DNA of 64,000 bases from Styela clava (GCF_964204865.1 NC_135261.1:7068001-7132000); one strand, 5' to 3'; counted from the stretch's first letter, positions 1 to 11,925 are shown. The notes: a model not told the origin generated them from the sequence alone. Numbers and translations: made by a program.

Positions 1-570
1 GATGTTCACAAAGGTTAACGCCAGACTCATTTCAAAAGTAGTCAATGGCCAAGCATGATTCGACAACTAAATGATCATTTATCATAACCAATTAATTGGA
101 GTCGACCAAAATGACCCACTGGTCCGGATGTTCACAACTATTTAAAGTCAGGCTTTTATTAATAGTCTTTTCACCTTTCAGAGCACTTGTACACCAGCTA
201 AGCATGATTAAACGACTAAATAAAAAAAATATTCACAATCGATTATCAAATAACGCATATATCATAAATTTTGAAAGTTCAAAATTATAGTCATATATGA
301 ACGTCAGTTGCATGACATATACCGAGATAAAGATCCATATCATTACTTTCTAATGAGTTTATGGAAAGTGACGCGTAATGCAGTATATATATATATTGCA
401 GTATATATATATTTAAGGTGACATTGGCAATCTGAGATAAACAAAATCGCGGTGGAAGCTACATATCGCATTTCAGCAAACCATAAACGAAAATCTTGGA
501 ATGAATATCGTCTAAAATTTTAGGTTATTAAAATAATTTTTCTAAAAAACGCTGGCGTGTCATGTATATT
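1..570 (+). repeat. Family A local repeat, copy 1 (upstream of pirin gene 1)
   Basis: Positions about 110-570 match 5870-6340 in the same orientation and 7860-8400 in reverse complement. Shared blocks include a conserved run around 'tccggatgttcacaa', a stretch with 'aaattttgaaagttcaaaat', and a 'ttggcaatctgag' block. Positions 1-210 hold one and a half copies of the roughly 150-bp sub-unit that is tandemly repeated near 8015-8335. It precedes the first pirin gene by about 400 bp, and the reverse copy has the same relation to the second gene, so it travelled with the gene duplication. No coding potential is visible. Confidence 0.7.
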
Positions 571-969
571 GTGTCGAGGTACATTATAAGGTTTGCTGCA
601 TTACTAGAAATAATTGTATACTTCTCAACATGACGCGACTTATTCAGAATTTACCTGAAACGCGATTAGGGTTGTCAGTTCCAGTCCAAGCTAAGTTGAA
701 TAGATTGAGGTAGGAAATTAAGTGGCTGTTATTTTCAAAAAAAGTCACGTCCAAAGTAGTGGCAAAGTACCATGTTCATTGCACGAACGATGGTTCGCTC
801 AAAACGTGTGAGCCTTTGAAAATATGACTCAACGCTATTTTTAGTCACTGCAGGCTTGCTAATGATTTTTTCCATGAGGTAGGCCTACACTGCTGAATCC
901 TCGAATATTTATTACATATGTATATTGTTCTCTTAACCATTTCTATCTAGATTCGTCCATAAGTAAAAC

Positions 970-1812
970 ATGAAATCTCCCGCTAAGATTATCGAGGTTT
1001 ACAGTGATAACCTTTATTCTCAAAGAATCGGAAAATTGGATCAAAAAATTTTGATGAACGATCCTTTCGTGAATATTTGCAGATACGCTTTGGTGTCGCC
1101 GAACGGAAATATAGAATCTCATCCACACTCCGGGTTTGAGTCGGTAAATTATGTAATCTATGGACGACAATTCCATGGCGATAATTTTGGCAACGCCAAT
1201 TATCTAACACCTGGTAGTATACAAAATATTAACTGCGGTGGAGGTATGTTACACAAAGAAACGCCTGTTGGTGTGTCCTATGGGGTTGGAATTTGGGTGG
1301 CGTTGCCAGAAAACGTTAGAGAATGCAAACCAGATTATCAGTTTGCCGACAGCAGCCAAATCCCAACTTTTAAAAAAAATGGAGCAACTTTCAGTTTATT
1401 AATGGGGAAGTCATGGGGAATGAAATCGAAGCTCTACACTCAAACTCCAACTGTTATGGCTAGTATTGATCTCGAACCCGGAGCTTCTCACACCCAGCCC
1501 ATTGAACGAGATTGGAGTACTTTTGTTTACACTCTCACGGGCGGAATTGAGTCTGCTGGTACCAGACTAAAAGAATTCGAAGTCGGTGTCGTAGGAGAAG
1601 GCGATTTTATAACTTTTCAGAACAAATTGGAAAATAAAAAGGCAGAACTATTGTATTTCTCCGGTAAACCAATCAACGAGCCATATTTTGTTTATGAAAA
1701 AGGAGCTGATGCTTATCTGGCTGCAAACAAAAATGGAACTTTAGCAAAAGAGCAAGAATATATTCATTCCATGAACGGATTCAAAGAGCCAGTTTTGGAT
1801 GACGTGATATAA
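970..1812 (+). CDS. PIR: Pirin-like protein, copy 1 (intronless)
   Basis: Pirins are bicupin iron-binding proteins; mammalian pirin is a nuclear transcription cofactor and several homologues have quercetinase activity. The 280-residue product is close to the usual length of about 290. The N-terminal cupin has the family metal-ligand pattern: His51 and His53 in SHPHSGFE, then His95 and Glu97 in GGGMLHKE. Further family landmarks are SWGMKSKLYTQTPT near 150-163 and the GKPINEPY block near 232-239. The reading frame is uninterrupted and the ATG follows 'aagtaaaac', a context also kept in copy 2, which supports this start. A polyadenylation signal AATAAA lies at 1902-1907. Activity and cellular role are inferred from the family only. 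Absence of introns could reflect retrocopying or simply the gene's history in this lineage. Confidence 0.93.
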   Translation: MKSPAKIIEVYSDNLYSQRIGKLDQKILMNDPFVNICRYALVSPNGNIESHPHSGFESVNYVIYGRQFHGDNFGNANYLTPGSIQNINCGGGMLHKETPVGVSYGVGIWVALPENVRECKPDYQFADSSQIPTFKKNGATFSLLMGKSWGMKSKLYTQTPTVMASIDLEPGASHTQPIERDWSTFVYTLTGGIESAGTRLKEFEVGVVGEGDFITFQNKLENKKAELLYFSGKPINEPYFVYEKGADAYLAANKNGTLAKEQEYIHSMNGFKEPVLDDVI

Positions 1813-1901
1813 AGTTGTTTATTGTGCTGATAATATAGTATCGTTGAGATTCTTCACCAATTTTTTGCAGTAGCTGTTTGCTAAAACCACCAAAGCCTTC
1901 T

Positions 1902-1907
1902 AATAAA
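1902..1907 (+). promoter_or_regulatory. Polyadenylation signal of pirin copy 1
   Basis: AATAAA sits 90 bp after the stop codon. The surrounding 3' flank (about 1813-1995) is homologous, in reverse complement, to the flank of pirin copy 2 at about 6390-6570, so the duplicated unit includes the 3' UTR. Confidence 0.55.
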
Positions 1908-2074
1908 GCCTAAAAATATTCGAGTCACCCATAATGTTTTGTAAATTTCGTTCCTAAAAAGAGTCATTAAAATTATATATATGTCTAGTTTCTCTTTTTT
2001 CATTTTCCATATGGTTCGCCTCAGTGGCGTTAATATAAAAACACGCAACCTTTGCATTTTCAGCAGTCATAGCA

Positions 2075-2545
2075 GCAGTTATATTTTTAGTGGTTAAAGA
2101 TGGTATTTTTCGCTGCAAGGCTATTATTTATATATATTTATTTCAAATATTTATGTGTGTTCGGGATTCGTTTTCTGTATGCTATGACTTCATCAAAATT
2201 TGCGCATTCTGTGGCGGTTCCGCGAACGCATATCAGCGGATCTCGTGCTCAGCGGACGTAGGCGGATTTTGTCATTGGCGTAGGTGAGGTGTTTTTTATG
2301 GGGAACGGTAGACTGTAAGACCTGATCTGGTACTACAGAAGTAGGACTTGGAAAAGCTAGGACGGTCCCTGTACCGTTACCGGTGGCAGTACCCTGGTAC
2401 CGTACTGGTATTTTACCGCATACGATTTTCGGGGAATTGGTGTCAAAAAAATTCGTTTGCTCTCCGTGTCACATATTTGAGCATAGCTCTCTTGTTTTAT
2501 ATTATTTCTCATGTCGGGTTGTTGTTTTCAATAACCAGTTAGTTA
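2075..2545 (+). repeat. Family B interspersed repeat
   Basis: Contains blocks that recur in reverse complement at 8590-9270 and 10185-10345 and in the same orientation near 48230-48420 and 48470-48790. Diagnostic pieces are 'gtggttaaagatggtatttttcgc', broken up here as a 5' block, a 'gtggcggttccgcgaacgc' block and a 'catatttgagcatagctc' block at the 3' side. Short open frames inside it have no recognisable protein similarity. Probably a non-autonomous mobile element; termini were not resolved. Confidence 0.6.
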
Positions 2546-2979
2546 AATGAACACTGCCCCTTTCCCCTTAATATTATTTTTTTGTTTTTTGCCATTGGAG
2601 GCGCTGGTGGGTCATACGTCATTATAAACTTTCATAACTGATATTCTGATGACCTGGGTGTATTTATTTGAGTTCAGTTACAGTCGCCAAATTTAATGTT
2701 GTAAATATTGTTCGTTTGTTTTCTTCAGAATACCATATTTTACGTACGCTCGCACCTTTCACATTCACTGGAAACATATCAAATGACGACACCATCAACT
2801 TGTACGCGTCTTTGACGAAGTCATGTTAACTCAGCAGTTAACCCGGCAGAATCGGGTCTTAACATTGTTTTGGGACATAAAGTTTTTTTTTATTGTTTAG
2901 ATATAATGTATATGACATATATAATGATACCCAGGTGGGTGTGGAGTATATAATGTTGAGCAATTTTTTTTAAGTGGAT

Positions 2980-3083
2980 TCAAAGTATCCGGTCCAAGAT
3001 GACGCACATCCTGAACCCTAACCTGGTAAACATACAATGTTCAGGTTGTGCGTCATCTTGGTACGAAGACTTCAGGAGCGCCT
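2980..3083. mobile_element. Fold-back MITE (CCAAGATG family), copy 1
   Basis: The two halves are inverted: 'ccaagatgacgcaca' near 2994 pairs with 'tgtgcgtcatcttgg' near 3047. The end 'cttcaggagcgcc' matches the right terminus of the other copies. The family is described under the copy at 13924-14022. Confidence 0.7.
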
Positions 3084-3085
3084 TT

Positions 3086-5327
3086 TCGTTAAAAACAATT
3101 ATTTCATAACTACATGGTTTAGTTTTGCATACATAGTAACATTGAATCTCCTTACAATGTCAGAAATTCAATTTTAGTGGAACAAATGGTAGTTTATTTC
3201 ACTAATACAAGCCAAGACCCATCGACAGCATCTAGCCACTTTCTATTGCGCTCTTCAAACTACATTTGCGTCGCCGCGGGCATTTCGTTTTCCTAGTTTA
3301 AGCTTAGGGACTTGGGAAATATTTTATTAGTTGAATTGGATTGGAATATTTGACCTTGTCTTTCACTCTGAACAAGGCCATGTAAAACCATCCACTGGTA
3401 TCTAAAGATGTGTACGTGTTTTCTTTTGGAAGAACCGCAACCTTTCAGTGCTGCATTGACTTTGGCAAAATTAATATATCCTTGTGGAGATAGAAGGTAT
3501 GCGTATGCGAAACCGAGATGTGCACCTGTTATGCCAACATAGTTGAGTCAAACGTTTTGAATACTAGTATATTACACACATTTTCCTGCGTGCTTCGGCT
3601 GTACGTAGCAACGCGCACATTTTTGCGCACATGCATCAAATTCCTCTTGATTATTGAGCTATAGGTTTTTGACGAGCTTTTGTGTATGATTTCATTCCAT
3701 AGAATTTGTATGCTGTTCTAAAGAATACTAGTTTCCGCTTTTTCATTCATTCAAACCGCGTGTTAAAAGTAAGTTTTGTAATATTGCGTGTTGGTTTCCA
3801 TCATCCTTAAATCGGTGATTTTAATACAAAATGATCAGTAACAGCTGCAATAAAAACAGCAGTACCCACTCAAATGACAGCTGGGGGATGGATACTCTTA
3901 GTATTTACTCCATCGCGTGCCTCTTACAGTCTTACCAGTTTACATGAGTGTCAATTGGTATCTAAGCTCAGCCAGCGACAAAAAGTTTCGGACTGCAGTT
4001 GGTGTGACGAAACGTTTTTAAATATATATTCTACAATAAGATTATTTGATTGCACACTACTGAAAGTTCCGCCTTATATGTCTTTTCCCATTGCAATATT
4101 CCTTTACTAATATTCGATAATATGATGCTCATCTGACATAGTTCTTAAAGTGTGTAGATGGGTATAATCTTTTCCACGCTGTTCAGATGGGAATGCGCGA
4201 ATATATATAAGAATTGCTAATATTGGTTTGCAATGCGATAAAATCCCACCTTGGCATTTCTGCCTCTCGCAATTGCTGCGTATACTTATCGGGGAAGTTC
4301 TGTGGCGAGGTTATCAAATGAAAAAAAACATGGGAGTATTTTTTCTATTTCTCTACTACTATCAAACCTTGACATTTTGTGAAAACGTTTTTCCATGCAA
4401 CCTTTTTTTAAAACATCCCCAACAACCACAATTAATTCTGTTATTAAACTTCCAAAACAAACAAATAAAATCAGCAACAGATGCATATCACCAAGTAGAT
4501 ATTGCTGAATTGATCTTTATTTTACCATTTTTCATGTAATTCTTTTTGTACACCTGTTGTCTATCGTAAATACAGCACATGTGACAATGTTGTAGTGTGT
4601 CTTTTTTGGCCTCACATTTTTTGATATTTGTAGTTAGAGCTCTCGGGGCTCTGTCAAACAAAGTTACATACATAATATTGGTTGTGAATTGCAAAACATG
4701 ATCATGTTGTTGGAATAACTTGGCATTTTACCACCCGTATATCATTCATTGTTTAGAATATTAATAAAATCATAAAATTTAAAAATCCGTTTTCGTGAAA
4801 TTTTTGTTGTAGCTGAATTCCAGGGACAGCATGACAACAGGCAAGAGAAGCACGGTCGCCTCTTTTAGTTTATGACAGGGTTTGTTAAAAGGGGACCCCG
4901 TCCTCCTTGGAGGCCGCTGATTGGTTATCTGGGAGCACGAACAAACAGATGGAAATGCGAATATATAATAACAATGTATTTCTATAGAAGAGAAGAAGCA
5001 AGAGTCTTTGGTAGTTTGAAAAGCATTGGCATGGAACATAAGAATGAACTACATTTAAAATGTAGCAATTTTCTCATTCTTGTTCTCGTTATATCATTAT
5101 CTTTCACTGCGTCGTCGTGATCATCCCGCTGCATAACAATTCTCGCTAACAAATAATTGACTGTTCTCCACCGGGTGTATATCCACTTGAACCACTGGCG
5201 ACTGCATTAGCAGGCTTGTATTGTTAATTGCAACAAAAACGGGTATTTTGAAATAGTACTCTTTATTTTACGTGTATGTTTCGACAGTATTTCCATATAC
5301 TGTATATGGGTCGCGACCCAAAGATGG
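3086..5327. other. Intergenic stretch, no feature recognised
   Basis: AT-rich sequence with only short open frames lacking family similarity. Weak resemblance exists between 4180-4215 and 4940-4975 (both contain 'gaatgcg' followed by 'aatatat'), suggesting old repeat fragments. I see no supported gene or RNA here. Confidence 0.5.
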
Positions 5328-5667
5328 GCTCAACAAATACCTAAAAGTCATTGATTTTATTTCCTAGTAAATTTGGGGCTTGCGTAGTTTGTGCACCAAG
5401 ATTGCGCATAACCTGGACATAGTATTGTAACAGGTTATAGTTCAGGTAGTGTGTCATCATGATGCACATGTTGGACGAAAAACACTAATACAAATATCTC
5501 AATAAATACCTAAAAGTTATTGATTTTATTTCCTAGTAAATTTGGTGCTTGCGTAGTTTGTGCACCAAGATTGCGCACAACCTGAACATAGTATTGTAAC
5601 AGGTTATGGTTCAGGTTGTGCATCATTATGATGCACAGGTTTGACGAAAAACACTAATACAAATATC
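5328..5667. repeat. Tandem duplication (about 170-bp period) carrying fold-back MITE copies 2 and 3
   Basis: Two units starting near 5328 and 5499 are almost identical. Each begins with 'aaatacctaaaagt' and ends with 'gacgaaaaacactaatacaaatat'-like sequence, and each holds a degenerate member of the fold-back element ('gtgcaccaagattgcgca' near 5393 and 5566). The duplication therefore happened after insertion of the element. Confidence 0.75.
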
Positions 5668-5839
5668 GAGCCGTAAAAAAATTGCTCAAGGCTGCAAACT
5701 CCACACCCATGTAGAAATGATGGGCAATGACCCCAAGATGAATAATCACAAATAAAAAAAACTTCATGTCTGAAATCAAACTTGGGCCAAAAAGGTCCCC
5801 TTATCTGCCGGACTACTGGTATGGGCGCCAAACAGCCAC

Positions 5840-6345
5840 TCCAAATTTGAAGTCGACAATAAATATACATTGGTCCGGATGTTCACAAAAGACCAGACTC
5901 ATTCAAGTAATAGTCTATCCACTTTTCAGAGCTCATGTACGCCAGCCAGGCATGCTTCGACGACTGAATATTAATTTTTCATAATCGATGATCAAAATAT
6001 TCATATATACATCATAAATTTTAATAGTTCAAAATTATACTTATATATAAACGTCGGTTGCACGACATTAATGACAAAGAAAGATCAATATCATTACTTT
6101 CAAATGAGCTTATAGAATGTGACGCAGAATGCAGTATACTGTTTATATATTTTTAAGGTGACTGCATTGGCAATCTGAGCTGAACATAATCGTTATGAAG
6201 CTAAATATCGCATCCAAGTGCTTTAGCAAATAAGGCACACAATAAACGAAAATGTTAAAATAAATATAGACATAAAGTTTTGGGGTATAAAGATAGTTCT
6301 TTATCTATATATAAATGGCTTGTTATGTTTTTCAGCATTCGAATT
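5840..6345 (+). repeat. Family A local repeat, copy 2
   Basis: Collinear with 110-570 across the whole interval, including the 'ggtccggatgttcacaa' start, the 'gcagtata' microsatellite-like spot and the 'ttggcaatctgag' block. Unlike the other two copies it is not upstream of a pirin gene: it lies beyond the 3' end of pirin copy 2, pointing the same way as copy 1. It may mark a third, lost member of the duplication. Confidence 0.7.
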
Positions 6346-6570
6346 AAATTATCAAGTCTCAACTGAGACGCACCACGTGGAAAATGAAATAAGAGAAACA
6401 AGACATACAATTTTATTGAATCTTTTTATGAACAAAATTTACAAAACATTATGAGTGATTTGAATATTTTCAGGCTTTCGTAAAAGGCTTTGATGGTTTT
6501 AGCAAACAGCTACTGCAAAACCTGAGTGAGGAATATCATCTATAATATATTATCAATATATAAATAATCT

Positions 6571-7413
6571 TTATATCACGTCATCCAAAACTGGCTCTTT
6601 GAATCCGTTCATGGAATGTATATATTCTTGCTCTTTTGCTAAAGTTCCTTCTTCGTTTTCTGCCAGATACGCATCAGCTCCTTTTTCATAAACAAAATAT
6701 GGCTCGTTAATTGGTTTACCGGAGAAATACAATAGTTTTGCCTTTTTATTTTCCAATTTGTTTTGAAAATTTATAAAATCGATTTCTCCTACGACACCGA
6801 CTTCGAATTCATTTAGTCTGGTACCAGCAGATTCAATTCCGCCCGTGAGAGTGTAAACAAAAGTACTCCAATCTCGTTCAATGGGCTGGGTGTGAGAAGC
6901 TCCGGGTTCGAGATCAATACTAGCCATAACAGTTGGAGTTTGAGTGTAGAGCTTCGATTTCATTCCCCATGACTTCCCCATTAATAAACTGAAAGTTGCT
7001 CCATTCTTTTTAAAAGTTGGAATTTGGCTGCTGTCGGCAAACTGATAATCTGGTTTGCATTCTCTAACGTTTTTTGGCAACGCAACCCAAATTCCAACCC
7101 CATAGGACACACCAACAGGTATTTCTTTGTGTAACATGCCTCCACCGCAGTTAATATTTTGTATACTATCAGGTGTTAGATAATTGGCGTTGCCATAGTT
7201 ATCGCCATGAAATTGTTGTCCATAAATAACATAATCCACCGACTCAAACCCGGAGTGTGGATGTGATTCTATATTTCCGTCTGGCGAAACCAAAGCATAT
7301 CTGTTAACATTCACGTAAGGATCCTTCATCAAAATTTTTTGATCCAATTTTCCGATTCTTTGAGAATAAAGATTATCCTTAAAAACCTCAATAATCTTGG
7401 CCGGAGTTTTCAT
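6571..7413 (-). CDS. PIR: Pirin-like protein, copy 2 (intronless)
   Basis: Same length (280 residues) as the gene at 970-1812 and differs from it at about 21 positions. All four predicted metal ligands (His51, His53, His95, Glu97) and the C-terminal cupin landmarks are kept, so both copies look functional. Differences lie in residues 3-114 and 201-253; residues 115-200 are identical in the two proteins and the DNA there is almost identical, unlike the flanks. The two genes face each other tail to tail, 4.8 kb apart, with homologous 5' and 3' flanks, which indicates an inverted segmental duplication rather than two retrocopies. Role inferred from the pirin family: iron-binding cupin, nuclear cofactor or dioxygenase. 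Confidence 0.93.
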   Translation of the reverse strand: MKTPAKIIEVFKDNLYSQRIGKLDQKILMKDPYVNVNRYALVSPDGNIESHPHSGFESVDYVIYGQQFHGDNYGNANYLTPDSIQNINCGGGMLHKEIPVGVSYGVGIWVALPKNVRECKPDYQFADSSQIPTFKKNGATFSLLMGKSWGMKSKLYTQTPTVMASIDLEPGASHTQPIERDWSTFVYTLTGGIESAGTRLNEFEVGVVGEIDFINFQNKLENKKAKLLYFSGKPINEPYFVYEKGADAYLAENEEGTLAKEQEYIHSMNGFKEPVLDDVI

Positions 7414-7567
7414 GTTTTACTTATGAATCCTATAAATATAAATCGTGAAGAGCACAATATACATAAGTAATATTTTTAAAAATCGAGGATTTCACAGCAG
7501 TGTGCTTTGAAGAGAAATACACCAGTAGTCCACAACGACTACAATTAGCGTTTAGTCACACTTTCAA

Positions 7568-7683
7568 AGGTGCTCCCGAAGTATTTGTACCAAGATGGCG
7601 CACAACCTCAACATAATATGTGTACCAGGTTAGATTTGTTTAGGCTGTGCGTCATCTTGGTACGAATACTTCCGGAGCGCCCT
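7568..7683. mobile_element. Fold-back MITE (CCAAGATGGCG family), copy 4
   Basis: Inverted arms: 'gtgctcccgaagta' with 'gtaccaagatggcgcaca' on the left, 'gtgcgtcatcttggtac' and 'ggagcgccc' on the right. Inserted just upstream of pirin copy 2 (about 155 bp before its start). The flanking 8-mers (ctttcaaa and cttttaat) match at only 6 of 8 positions. Confidence 0.8.
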
Positions 7684-7859
7684 TTTAATGACTTGCTCGG
7701 TTTGCTTCAACCATCGTTTGTACAATGATCTGGGAATCTTGTCTTTAGCTTTGGTCGTGTCTCATATTGAATTGCTGAACTCATTTCTAAAATAGGACTC
7801 CTATTCAACTTAACTTGAACTGGACTTGACTTTTTTTTCTTGGTGTGTGCCTGATTTGC

Positions 7860-8420
7860 TGATTCACTGGAATGCGATATGTTGCCTTCACAACGATATT
7901 CTTCATATCAGATTGCCAATGCAGTCAGCTTAATGTATATATTATACTGGATTCCCCGTCACTTCCTATGAGCTCATTAGAAAGAAATGATATTGATCTT
8001 TAACAGACTACAATTAAAATGAGTCTGGCGTTAAACTTTTCTAAACATTAGGACCAGTCGGTAATTATTTTCGACTCTAAATCATTGACTATAAAAAAAT
8101 ATCACTCAGTTGACGAATCATGCTTGGTTGGCGTAAAAGCGCTCTGAAATACTTATTATTTGAATAATGAGTCTGGCGTTAAACTTTTCAAACATTAGGA
8201 CCAGTCGGTTATTATTTTCGACTCCAAATCATTGAATATAAAAAATTATCATTCAGTTGACGAATCATGCTTGGTTGGCGTAAATGCGCTCTGAAATACT
8301 TCTTATTTGAATAATGAGTCTGACGTTAAACTTTTGTGAACATCCGGACCAATTGATAATTATCGTCGACTTCAAATTTGGAGTGACTGTTTGGCGCCCA
8401 CACCAGGGTATGATTCGAAC
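7860..8420 (-). repeat. Family A local repeat, copy 3, with about 150-bp tandem units
   Basis: Reverse complement of family A, lying upstream of pirin copy 2 as copy 1 lies upstream of pirin copy 1. A sub-unit starting with 'gagtctggcgttaaactttt' is present at about 8021, 8168 and, partly, 8313, giving two and a half tandem units of roughly 147 bp. Confidence 0.7.
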
Positions 8421-8589
8421 TATGATTAATGGTCGAACTGCTAAGTTAAGATTTCGTGAAAGACAAATTGATAGTGTTCTCATTTATTATGTTTACAACG
8501 AATGTACATCAGGAAGCTCGGTGAAAAGTGCGAGTGTGCGTAAAATACGGTATTTAATGAAAGCAAACTAACAATATTTACAAAACACA

Positions 8590-9300
8590 ATGTGCTGACA
8601 TGGGAAATATTATATATAGCCTAAAACAGGAGAACTATGCTCAAATATGTGGACACGGAGGGAAAAACTAAATATTTTATCATCAATTCCCCGAAAATCG
8701 TAAGCGGGAACTTACTTAACAGTAGCCGTATCTAGAGGCGGATAACTCTATTATATGGACAACTCGACTACCCAAGGATACCGGTACCGGGCTTTTCCAG
8801 GTCCTGTGACGAAGATCCATTCTTCATGATTCAGGTTCAACGTGAATTGAATTACCAACTGATCCGAGCCACTTCTGTATTACCAGATCAGGTATCACAA
8901 ACTAACGTTCTCCACGGAAAACTTTCCGCTCTCGCTAAACACGAGACCGCCGATATGCGTTTAAGGAACCGCCACAAGATGCGCAAATTCGGATGACGTC
9001 ATCGCACACATAAACTAATTCCATAGAGCACACGGAAATATTTAAAATAAATAAAAGTAATGCCTTCTGTCGAAAAATACAATCTTAAGCTTGGGATCCA
9101 CCGACCTCCGCGGATATGCGTTTGGGGAACTGCATGCCACAAGGTGGCAAATTTGAAGACGTCATAGCGCACGAAAAACGAATTCCATAGAGCTCACAGA
9201 AATATTTGAACAAAATAAAAGAAATAGCTTATAGCAAAAATGTCAATTTACACCTGAAAATTTCAAAGCAATTGGCCCAGTAGTAAAGAGAAAAGTGATT
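8590..9300 (-). repeat. Family B interspersed repeat with internal tandem duplication
   Basis: Reverse-complement relative of 2075-2545. Two similar units near 8940-9090 and 9100-9245 both carry a 'gatatgcgttt' start, a 'gcaaatt' plus 'gacgtcat' core and an 'attccatagagc' block. No coding potential. Confidence 0.55.
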
Positions 9301-11660
9301 TTTTAACGATAAGAAGAAAAATACCAAGAAGAACAACACAAACCTAATAACAGAACGATCCATAGGTCTATTACGTGTCCAATAAAAGACACAAGAAAAA
9401 AAAACGAGGTAAATACATTAACATATGACTGCTGAAAATACAAATGTTGCGCGCGAATGCCTCTGTATATTATTTAAAACTTTTTGTCATGTCATTGTGA
9501 TTAAAGCGATTTTTATGTGAAACGATTTTATTTTCGAGCGCATTGTTCAATAATGAAATTGTCTGGCAACTTGAACTATTGTTTCTAATCCATCACACGT
9601 TCCTTATGGTAAAAATGCCCAAAATGCATTCTGATATCAGAAGTTACAGGCCATCTTGAATATAAAGTTTTTCGTGTAATCGAATATGAATATATTGTAT
9701 ATATAAATTCAAGCATGGATTTCGCATACAACTTATGTGCACTCGACTGCTGGGTTGGATTTTCATATGAAATGCACTTCATACCTTATATTACACGAAT
9801 AAACGCAATAAATTAAAGGAATAAATGAGATAGATAGATGGTAAAAATAGCTCAGCGAATATGACGAAATAACAAAAAAAAACAAGAATGCGTAAGTCAT
9901 TTTCATTGGTTTTGATTGAATTTAAAAAAAGGAATGTGCCTATTTATTGAGGACATATGCAAACAGAAACATTGGAAACAAAATAAAAGTAATAGCCTTA
10001 TAGCTAGCTATATGACATATGCAAATTTTCCCATCCATGAGTCCCAAACAGAAATCTGTTACAATAACATACTTTTTTATGTTTGAAATATATATTCATC
10101 AATATGACTCGCTCTGAAGGTTTTTTATGAATATTGGATAGAAAGAATAAAATACCAATGCATTTTCAAAAGAGAGCAATGCTCGAATATATGGACACGT
10201 TACGCTGAAATTCACTGTAGTACGGTACGGTAACTTACCAGCAGTCTTGACCACGGAACCTAGTTCACTGTTCGATGATCACTGATCAATATGTGTTTGC
10301 GAAATCGCCACGTGGTGGCAAATTCGGATGACGTCATAGCTCAAAATAAAAACGAATCTCATATGTCCACTGTCGTGTCCAAAAACGATCCATAGATTCA
10401 TTTCGTGTCCAATAACTATTGTCTGAAAACTAAAAATCGCGTTTAACACTTGGATATATGGGCAGATAAATGGCGGAATGTAGTGAGTATACATTGGTAC
10501 TTCGCTGAAGGTGTATCCCGTAATAACGTTCATTTCTCAAGAAATACGTCACAGAATTACGTCATAAATATTAAAAAAATCATACTAAACATTACGATTG
10601 GCGCCATAAACAAGTTATTTACAATTATCACCTTAGTCACGAAAATCTATTAAATTCATGCTTAAATATCGCGTGATGTTTGTAGTTTTCGTTACGCCTT
10701 GCCCAACGGTAACCTTTTAAAAGCTGAACCTTTAAAGAGACTTTCGTGCGTGACAACAACGGGAAAACCAAAATAAATCCTCGCGTTCTAAAAAAAATCC
10801 AAAAACTTATCAAACATTGTACATAGGATATTTCCAACGTGAGAGAGAATAGTGTAGCACACTGACAAATATCGTCCAAAATATTGTTTAGGAATATATT
10901 GTGATTCAAAATGTGTATTTTAAAAAGAACGGGTGTTATGCACGGTATTGGACAGAGATGGGTGTCGTAAACTAGAGTATCGGAAAGAGGGCTTCTATAA
11001 TTTTATTAAAAAACCCACAAAGTATATACTTGACACTAATTTATTGTAATCTCAACTTTAGTGAACTCCCAACACAAACCTGAAATGTTGAGTTACGTGA
11101 CTTAAATTATTTAAATATTATCTTGCCTCAGAAGTCACAAATGCAACCTAAAAAGAGTAAAAATCCCGAGGACATAATACTATATTTGCGCACACTTACA
11201 AATGTTTGCTTTTTTAAGATCAAGAAGCAATATAAAAATTTGCTAAAGTTCTAAGACAATAGGAAAAAGTAATAACGATGTTGGGCTGCTACTCAGATAA
11301 TATGTATCTATTCTGGGACGCGATGTTGTTTATCAACTATAGCAGCTGCAGTGTGCAGTAGCTGTAAAAATTGTGTAGAATGGACAGACTAAATCAGGCA
11401 CTTGTTTTGCAATAAATATTCGTTCGCGCTAGGAATAGAAAAAATTCTTTGTATACTCGTTTTGGCTTTTTATCCACATTTTGTCATTTTATACCGAGGC
11501 TGTATTTCCTGTCGGTTTTGCGTCTCGCGTGAATAAGCGTAAAACAAATTTACTTAGTTATCCAAACAATGTTGGGTTAGCTTTCCGAGAATGAGAAAAT
11601 AAATAGTGGAGAAAGTCGTGAGAAGGGGTGTTGTGAATAGCCAAAGATGAGATCACATCG
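9301..11660. other. Intergenic stretch with a family B fragment
   Basis: Positions about 10185-10345 repeat the family B core ('tggcaaattcggatgacgtcat'-like block). The rest is AT-rich with no supported gene, RNA or intact element. Confidence 0.5.
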
Positions 11661-11664
11661 ATGG

Positions 11665-11925
11665 GAGAAGCATTGATAAATGTCAGTGTATTGGCGTTAC
11701 AAGAGGCGAGATTTCAGGTTCGACTCCCCACCAGGCAATACATTTTTGAAGCCGAATTTATCTATCCTATCCAGAGAATAAAAAATGTCGAACTGAAGAG
11801 TTTTAGCGTTGTAAGATGGAGAAATTTCAGGTCAACTCCACACCAGGCAATATATTTTTAAAGCCCAATTTGTCTATCTCATCCAGAGAATAAAAATGAC
11901 GTCGAGAATGTCGAACCGAAGAGTT
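11665..11925 (+). repeat. Tandem pair of tRNA-like SINE units
   Basis: Two units of about 125 bp. Each has a B-box-like segment ('ggttcgactccccacc' near 11718, the degraded 'ggtcaactccacacc' near 11830), then 'aggcaata', a 'tctat..catccagagaataaaa' tail, and the closing block 'gaagagttttagc'. The first B box fits the RNA polymerase III consensus GGTTCGANNCC. An unambiguous A box was not found, so this is a probable tRNA-derived SINE rather than a tRNA gene. Confidence 0.5.

Noticed and set aside
5328-5667. CRISPR-like direct repeats
   Set aside because: Only two long units containing a MITE; eukaryotic tandem duplication, no short spaced repeats.
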